Program-made: the position numbers and the translations under genes
Part shown: in pieces, positions 57,706-64,000 of the stretch
Numbering within the stretch: the stretch's first letter is position 1
Layout of the letters: each line of letters begins with the position of its first letter
DNA from: Imbricaverruca yamaguchii
Lineage: Eukaryota; Arthropoda; Thecostraca; Neoverrucidae
DNA: 64,000 bases
Reading direction: 5' to 3'
Assembly (NCBI GenBank): GCA_034440575.1
Contig: JAOTOL010001285.1
Span: 418,001-482,000, forward strand
Notes under the pieces: generated by a model
Databases searched by the model: none
Seen by the model: only the letters and a program-made list of their open reading frames with translations
What the model was told of the DNA's origin: nothing

Positions 57706-58480
57706 ACGGTGTCGAACTCTGGTCCAACGGCCATGTCGCACGGCGTCGCCCGTGGCGCCATCTCGCGGCGACCGGCGAGTGCGTTTGGAGTACCGACCGC
57801 TGCCGGTGGCGGCGCTGCCATCGCGTCCGGCCGATGGACACTGCAGACGGATCTGGTCGCGCGTCTGGGGATCTCTGGGGTGCAGAACCGGAGTCCGATT
57901 CGCTGGCTTGTGCCGCCCAACGGTAGTGGACACGATCGACCACGTCCGGACGTGGGGGGAGGGGGGGGGGGGCACAATGAGTCTGGAGCGCGCGCATGCC
58001 CCCCCCACGCCAGGATGGCTGATGACAGCATCAATATTGACGTTAATTCCTGCCATGCAGTGCTCATTGCCGTGGGTACTGCAAGGTATCCACAAGTGGA
58101 GTGTAATGTGGAGGATAAAAGAGTGGAGGATCTTTGCCTCAAGCCCAATGGCGGCCGAGTTCATGAGGTCGCATTTCTCCGGCATTTCTGCTGCACTCCC
58201 TGCTCTTCTCGAGGTATCGGTCCGAAGTTAGCATGCGCTCGAGTGTGGTGTAGATGGTATTGACCACCTTTACGCCACATTTATCCAACATACAATAAAA
58301 ACGAGAGGGGCACAGCCGCACAAATGGCCACGGCCGATCAATAATTGAACGGCGGATCTTTCGATGGTGATTCGTCTCTAAGGCGTCAACGATCACCGAG
58401 CTAGACCGCCCAGCTAGTCTTCTAAGAGGACCGAAACGACCGCAGCAAACCGCTTCACCACGTACGGGTGGAGGGGGGGT
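57706..58480. other. GC-rich block, no supported gene
   Basis: Long frames on both strands (57557-58263) overlap the SINE tail and a G-run at 57950-57972. None looks like a real protein. Confidence 0.4.
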
Positions 58481-58489
58481 AGGGTTGGG

Positions 58490-59470
58490 GGGAGAGATAT
58501 CTGCACGTACTGGGGGCAGATATCTGCTTCCCTCCGGTTGTTCCTCATTTGCCGCCAAACTAATCCGGATAGCAAGGCCAAACCTCGCATAGCTGTTCAT
58601 CGGTCTTTTCCGCATATCCTTATACATTTTTAACCCTGGGTCTTCTCAGGTCAGGTCACCAGATCAGGCGAAGTGAACCAACTACACTCGGAGGTCTAGG
58701 TAGCATAACTTCCACAACAATTGGGCGATTGATTTCAAACTTATAACACGTCATGATCTCATCAGGCACCATAATATGTATGTCGTTCTTTTTTCGTAGC
58801 ATTGACCTTAGGTCAGGTCGCGGCCCTGGCTTCCCCATTATAGGGCTACGGTAAAATATACAAATGTTTCCTGGTTACATATTTGCGCTCGGAATGATCT
58901 CGCGACGGTTGTGGCATGCAGATGGAAGCTACGCTCAATGCTACCGCTGACATTTCTACTCAAGTGACCTCACAAAGGTCATTGAGGTCCCCTGAGATCA
59001 CTACACATTTCTGCGCATTATTTCGCACTGTATTGAGCTAGAAGGCTGAAATTACCGTCATTGTCCTTGTATCACAAAGACGTGTCGATTGATACATTAC
59101 ATGACCTCCATAAGCGACTTGATGACCTTGACCTGAGGTCATGACTTGATGACCTTGACCTGAGTTTCGGTTGACCTGACCTTAAATTACACCGCCTATT
59201 GTCAGTAGCTCATTTCAAGGACTGTCGAATAGCGTTCGCCGTTTGTTTCGAACTGTTACAGGTCCTGAGATATGTGTCAATATCTGAGTCCCACCTGATC
59301 TGGTCGAATTTGACCTATGATGGCTCAGTGACCTGAATGTTGACCTGAGCGAAAAATGACCGAAACACCTTCGATAGGGCCCGTCACCAGCTATCCAACA
59401 CCGTTTTCCGTTTGTCTGTCATAGTTCTAGAGATCCTGGAGGCAGACATCTGCCCCCCACGGACATGCGA
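58490..59470. mobile_element. Non-autonomous AGGTCA-rich element
   Basis: Begins with GGGGGCAGATATCTGC, ends with GGCAGACATCTGCCCCCC (59443-59460), and shares its first 0.5 kb with 50835-51360 but has no helicase. The right half is packed with TGACCT/AGGTCA, including TGACCTTGACCT and TGACCTGAGGTCA at 59126-59166. Confidence 0.7.
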
Positions 59471-59474
59471 AGTT

Positions 59475-60560
59475 GGCGCGGACCTCCGGACGTGCGAGCG
59501 CTAAATGTATGCCAGTCGTGTTAACTCGGCAGACGACACATTATTGTTACGCTGCGCTATGATACGTCGCAGCGATGGATGACATCAAGAGCTTAATAAA
59601 ATACCGAAAGGCAAAATCCAAAATTTTGGTACGCATCATTCATGTCTGAAAATACAATACAGACATGTAAGCAGTTGCAATGGTGCTTTGCTAAGAACCA
59701 AAACACACAACATGCCACAACTGCATCTTCCCACCCAAAAGCCGGAATTCATATTATGGACAGTATTGTCCACCGCAACTATCCAAATTGTTCGGATAAT
59801 GAACAGTGAAGTCATGGCGACATGGTCAGAAGGTATGCTGGGCTATCTGTTACTTAGTGGCAAAGGTTACATAAGCATGAAAGCTGTATTATTGACTGGA
59901 GTTCATCGTATCCACATGGTTGAACATAATGTTTTTATTAAGAACTCCGTGCTATCACAGTTTTAACCTTTTCAATATCATTTAACGTTACGGAGCTAAA
60001 ATGGCTTCGAACAACATTCGTTGACCAGTTTGGATCATGGCAGGTAAATGATTGAACGTTTGTCGGTGCTTTATTCGATTTTACCACGAAATTGCTCGAG
60101 AGCCAATGAAAAAATGTGTTGGATATCACACAGGGTGAAAAGCGTGCAAGAAACCTAAGTTTAACTTTGGAGATGATCTAAGCACAAGGTCAATTGTCAA
60201 AATACGCACACGAAAGCATGCAAACCTGCATCATCTGCGAAACGTTTATGAACAAAGTTATGATTTATCCATGACAGCGTTATACTTTATCCATGATTAA
60301 TTATGCACAAGCAAAGAGCCAATCTCGCTAAAATAACTCACAAATTTGGGGTCTTGTACCTCGCTTCACCTTACAGATCATGACCTAACAACTTGAAGCT
60401 ACGCACATGAGATCCCTAATGCACCGCTCACCCTATTAATTGCCGTCAACTAGCTCCAATAAATTCCGAGATCTTACGAGAAGAGTAGCGAGTTGAGCCT
60501 CACTCGCCCGAGGGAGTTGCGATCAGCCATGCACTCGAGAGTGTGCTTGAAGTTAATGAC
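59475..60560. other. No recognisable gene
   Basis: AT-rich unique DNA downstream (3' side) of the PAN gene. Confidence 0.5.
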
Positions 60561-60567
60561 GAAACGT

Positions 60568-60573
60568 TTTATT
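60568..60573 (-). terminator. Candidate polyadenylation signal AATAAA for the PAN gene
   Basis: AATAAA on the minus strand, about 260 bases after the stop codon. Confidence 0.35.
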
Positions 60574-60831
60574 GGTCATACCATTCCAGTCGTAATAGGA
60601 CTGAATGGCGACAAGTTGTTCATTCGCCAGCACCAAGGCTCTTGCAATAGAAGCTGGCGAGATATGTGCAGGTTTCAACCAAGGCAAGGATGCTGGTGAA
60701 AATCTTCCTCCGCGCTGATCATGCTTCGGAAAGTATAGCAAAGCCATACGCTAGGAAGGCACGGCAACAGTCTGTGCTATTGACGTCGTCCTCTTGAAGT
60801 GTGGGCCCAGCAGCTATCGAGTGTCTTGTTT

Positions 60832-61800
60832 TTACTCGCGCATGAAAAGGTACGCGTCCGCCCGGTTGCGAAAAAAGCGTACTACTCCCCAAGCGTTCGC
60901 CAGGTTTCCGAAGTACAACTTGACCGAACGGCCGTTGATAGTCAGCAGTGTGTCCCCGGCGGCCGGGGTGTAGGGCAGCGACGCAACGAAGGGCACCTGG
61001 GGCTGGGGACTCAGGAGGTTGGTCGTGAAGCCGGCGGTCCGCGCCGTCTTCGCCAGCACGGGCAGCGCGCGCGGCACGTCCAGCTGGACCATCCAGCCCC
61101 GCAGCTGGCCGATGAGGAGGCTGTACGCGGAGGAGTTGCCGGACAGGCGCAGCGGCTCCGCCAGACGCAGGATCGAGTGCGGCGCGTCGCCCTCCAGCCG
61201 CGCGTTGTGCTCCCAGAGCGTGTCGCGGTCGAAGCGGAAGCCGTACGCGTTGCGGAACAGCTGCGTGTAGCCGGAGCCGTTCATCATGCAGGCCAGCGCC
61301 AGCGCGCGGCCGTCCAGCCAGCCGTGCATACGCACGGCACGGCCGTACCTGTCGCCGGCCGCCAGCGTGCGGTGGATGACGTGGCAGGTGACGGCGTCCA
61401 TCGCGGTGCAGACGCGGCCGCGGCACCGGTCGCCGGCCGCCAGGCAGTCCGAGTCGCGCCGGCAGAACTGGTGGTGGCGCGAGCGGCCCGGCAGCGCCAG
61501 GTACTGCCACCGGGCGTCCGGCGTCAGGCTGGCGTAGCTGGCCACGCTGCCGTACAGCCGGCACTCGCCGGAGTCGGCGCTGAAGCTGAGGCTGGCGCAG
61601 GCCGGCGTGTGCTGGCACAGCGCGCAGCAGGTGCACGCGCCGTCCGACTGCGGCCGAGCCAGGGTCAGGCCGCCCACCTCCTCGCCGGCGTCGAGGATGC
61701 CGTTCTTCCAGGCCCCGACCAGGCAGGCCGCCACCTTCCAGGGAACGAATTCGCACAACAGCGATAGGAGCAGGCAGTGCACGGCTGTGGTCGACTTCAT
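60832..61800 (-). CDS. Secreted PAN/Apple-domain protein, single exon
   Basis: 322 residues from ATG at 61800 to a stop at 60832-60834. Residues 1-25 form a signal peptide (LLLSLLCEF, cleavage near VAA-C). Residues about 45-102 look like a PAN/Apple domain: cysteines at 56, 58, 59, 62, 68 and 80 around SLSFSADSGECRLYG and WQYLALPG. A short Cys-rich segment follows (113-139, FCRRDSDC, RCRGRVC). The remaining roughly 180 residues are unclassified, with YTQLFRNAYGFRF and LLTINGRSVKLYFGNL and NGS/NSS glycosylation sites. PAN domains bind proteins or carbohydrates outside the cell. Codon third positions are strongly G/C. The absence of introns contrasts with the tetraspanin and could mean a retrocopy or an intron-poor family. 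An exon 5' of the ATG cannot be excluded. Confidence 0.8.
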   Translation of the reverse strand: MKSTTAVHCLLLSLLCEFVPWKVAACLVGAWKNGILDAGEEVGGLTLARPQSDGACTCCALCQHTPACASLSFSADSGECRLYGSVASYASLTPDARWQYLALPGRSRHHQFCRRDSDCLAAGDRCRGRVCTAMDAVTCHVIHRTLAAGDRYGRAVRMHGWLDGRALALACMMNGSGYTQLFRNAYGFRFDRDTLWEHNARLEGDAPHSILRLAEPLRLSGNSSAYSLLIGQLRGWMVQLDVPRALPVLAKTARTAGFTTNLLSPQPQVPFVASLPYTPAAGDTLLTINGRSVKLYFGNLANAWGVVRFFRNRADAYLFMRE

Positions 61801-62000
61801 CTCCGTGTTCGAGGAGCGTCAGCTGCAGCCAAGTCTTCTTTGTAGTCCAGGACAGCCTGCATAATTCGCACAGGGTTATTTGAGTCGACTGCTTAGCCCT
61901 ATTATTTCGACGTTTTTGTGACCAACCACTGCGCAGAGAGAAAGGGGCTAATGATTCCGTTTCCTTGAAATATTAGACACTCATCCGTCCGATTTCCTAA
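61801..62000 (-). other. Upstream flank of the PAN gene
   Basis: No TATA box in a good position. An acceptor-like TTGGCTGCAG lies shortly upstream of the ATG. Confidence 0.35.
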
Positions 62001-62009
62001 TAGGCAGCA

Positions 62010-62345
62010 CAAACGAATTTTAGTGACATCTCTCGATCTATTTTGTCAAAATAGAATTTTAAAACATAGAAGAGGTCAGAAAGTCAGTGCTTGGTAGCAT
62101 TTGCCGATCTATTTTATCAAAGTAAAAATGCAGAAGGGGTCAAGGAGTCAAGGCTTAGTGGCATCTGCCGATCAATTCTACTGAAATTATTTTGAAAGAT
62201 CGCAGAAGAGGTCAGGGAGACAAGATTTAGCAGCATATGCCGATCTATTTCGTCAAAATAAAAGTCGGAGCTTCACAGCGTCAGAGAGTCAGAGCTTGGT
62301 GGCATCTGCCAATACATTTTTCAAACTAAAAGCGCAGAAGAGGTT
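62010..62345. repeat. Degenerate tandem repeat, about 64-72-bp unit
   Basis: Five units share GCATYTGCCGATCTATTT and GCAGAAGAGGTCAGRGAGTC blocks, starting near 62031, 62103, 62167, 62239 and 62308. Confidence 0.8.
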
Positions 62346-64000
62346 TCGGAGTGGTCCAAAAGTGTGCACATTGCATACATTACTTTCTCCTCAGGTATTT
62401 TAATAATCCTCACGAATTTCCGTGCATTAGTGCTTGTAATATTAATGATAGTATGAATATTAATCCATGGAATGAATATCAATGATACCTTAATAACTAC
62501 TATCGCTACTACACCTGATACTTTACACACTACGCCTGATATAATTGTATTTGCGACAAGACATGAACCATCATCAGAAGCGATGGATGCAAGGCACTTG
62601 TTAAAGAAGTAAAAAGACTATTTTCAGCGCTAACTGAGTCCCAACAATGCATGACGAGAACAGCTGGCTAAGTAGGTCGACCGCTTGAAGTGAGCGAGGC
62701 ATTGAGTCTGTATCTTTACGCTGTTTCAGTGCCGGTATGATTTTCACTAGTGAAGAGAGCAGAAAACGCAGCAGCGCTCGCGGTCGCAATGGCCAAGTTT
62801 AAGGTCGAGTTGTTTCACACAACACATTCAGGACTCACGTTCAAATTCTGCTAACTTAAAAAAAAGAAAAAAAGAAAAAAATGAAAGAAAACAGAAAGAA
62901 AAAAGTAGTCAAATTTGCAAGAGAAGCCACATGAGAATGCATACAATTTTATGACCAGCCGGAGTTCACAACCGCGAGGGAGCAATGTTTTAAGTTTAAA
63001 AAAAACTGTAAGAGTAAGTGCAGCGTTCTCTCAAGCTTGAAGCTGGTCTAGAGACGTGCCGCGCATCGCGATCCGTTTGAAGACTCCACACGCTCGAGTC
63101 CCAAACAAACGCTGGGATACCGCCAGCTACAACTGTTGGGTGTGTAGCAACTGTGGATTTACACCAAACTGTCTGTAATAACGGCCTCTGCAAATCGAAA
63201 ATCAGCTAGGTACCCGGGGACATGGTTGGGAATCATTCTGGGGTTCGGTGCAGATAGCAGCAGTATGTTCTAGATTTCGGTGCGAGATGACACCTAAAAA
63301 GGAACAATTGTTCACTGCTAGTCCCGAAATGATTCATGATGTTGTACACCTGATTTCTGTTTTATGGCTTCTCCGACAATATCGATACCGTCATGCTAAT
63401 GTATAATATTAAAATTATGTACCTATAGCATTCAGTGCTAACTCTGTGAATTCAGCAAGCCATTTTAAATCAACCGGTGAAATTGCACCTGCCCATTCTT
63501 AGTTTCTTCCATGTCTTACTCAAATTATCCACTTGTACAACACCATCTATGTGTAGCTGCACTGCCCAGATCAGCGTCAGAATTCTGGATAAGAGATATC
63601 TGTGCCTAAGAGGTATATCAGTGCCATTATGTGCATTGTCTTAAAAAACATACTATCCTGCACAGATATCTGCTTAGGTGAGGATAGATATGGCAACCTT
63701 TACTTTTAAAAAAATAATTAAGCATAACACAGATATTATTAATCTGAGCATACTCGACGCAAGTTAATTGTGATTCCGTTCCATGATTTTCCACATGATT
63801 TCATAAAATGTGACCAGTTTTCTTCGTTCCCGTGTCCACAAGTCGGTTCAGATAAAGATGGAGAAGGTCCCGATTGTAGTGAGAGACTTCTAGCCCACAA
63901 CTCTGCCCCTTCGCTATTTAAAATGCTCGTGGTGAAACCAAGGCGGGGGATTTCTCACCAAGCCATGGGCACAGGATTCTATTTTCAGGACATCCAATCA
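62346..64000. other. No recognisable feature
   Basis: AT-rich DNA with an A-rich tract at 62860-62905. No exon, SINE or LINE signature. Confidence 0.5.

Noticed and set aside
60719..61767. Long frames opposite or shifted to the PAN gene
   Set aside because: Shadows caused by high G/C third positions of the real frame.

Overview
The window reads as nuclear DNA of a multicellular animal, most likely an arthropod. Genes are split by GT/AG introns, non-coding DNA dominates, and there are many tRNA-derived SINEs, CR1-like LINE 3' ends, hAT-type MITEs, a decayed Helitron and huge micro- and minisatellite arrays. A short (AACCT)n tract of arthropod telomere type and a possible ionotropic-receptor exon point to a protostome. 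A crustacean such as a barnacle is plausible, but that is inference from repeat style and GC-rich codon use, not something the sequence proves. No bacterial operons, CRISPR arrays or rRNA genes are visible.

The main gene is a tetraspanin on the minus strand. I assembled it from four exons that share splice phases: exon 1 (19818-19753, ATG and half of TM1), exon 2 (13842-13710, rest of TM1 plus the small loop), exon 3 (4047-3968, TM2 with the GCCGA signature) and exon 4 (987-808, TM3 and the start of the large loop). The rest, including the CCG motif and TM4, lies off the left edge. Two of these exons are involved in tandem duplications: exon 3 has a dead second copy 113 bp upstream, and the first half of exon 4 with its splice acceptor is repeated five times as a 92-bp minisatellite. 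The introns (about 5.9, 9.7 and 3.0 kb) are full of repeats, including a composite A/B repeat at 4.3-10.8 kb.

From 20 to 50 kb there is mostly mobile and satellite DNA: a 0.2-kb foldback, 0.7 kb of AT/GA dinucleotides, nested SINEs, a hAT MITE, a 1.1-kb array of a 10-bp unit, GC-rich islands, a CTG array, a SINE that broke an open frame near 42.9 kb, and one possible ionotropic receptor exon at 46.0-46.4 kb. From 50.8 to 53.4 kb lies a frameshifted Helitron helicase. Its upstream AGGTCA-rich leader recurs at 58.5-59.5 kb without the helicase.

The only gene that appears complete is a single-exon secreted PAN/Apple-domain protein at 60832-61800, minus strand. The last 2 kb hold short degenerate tandem repeats and AT-rich DNA with nothing I can name.
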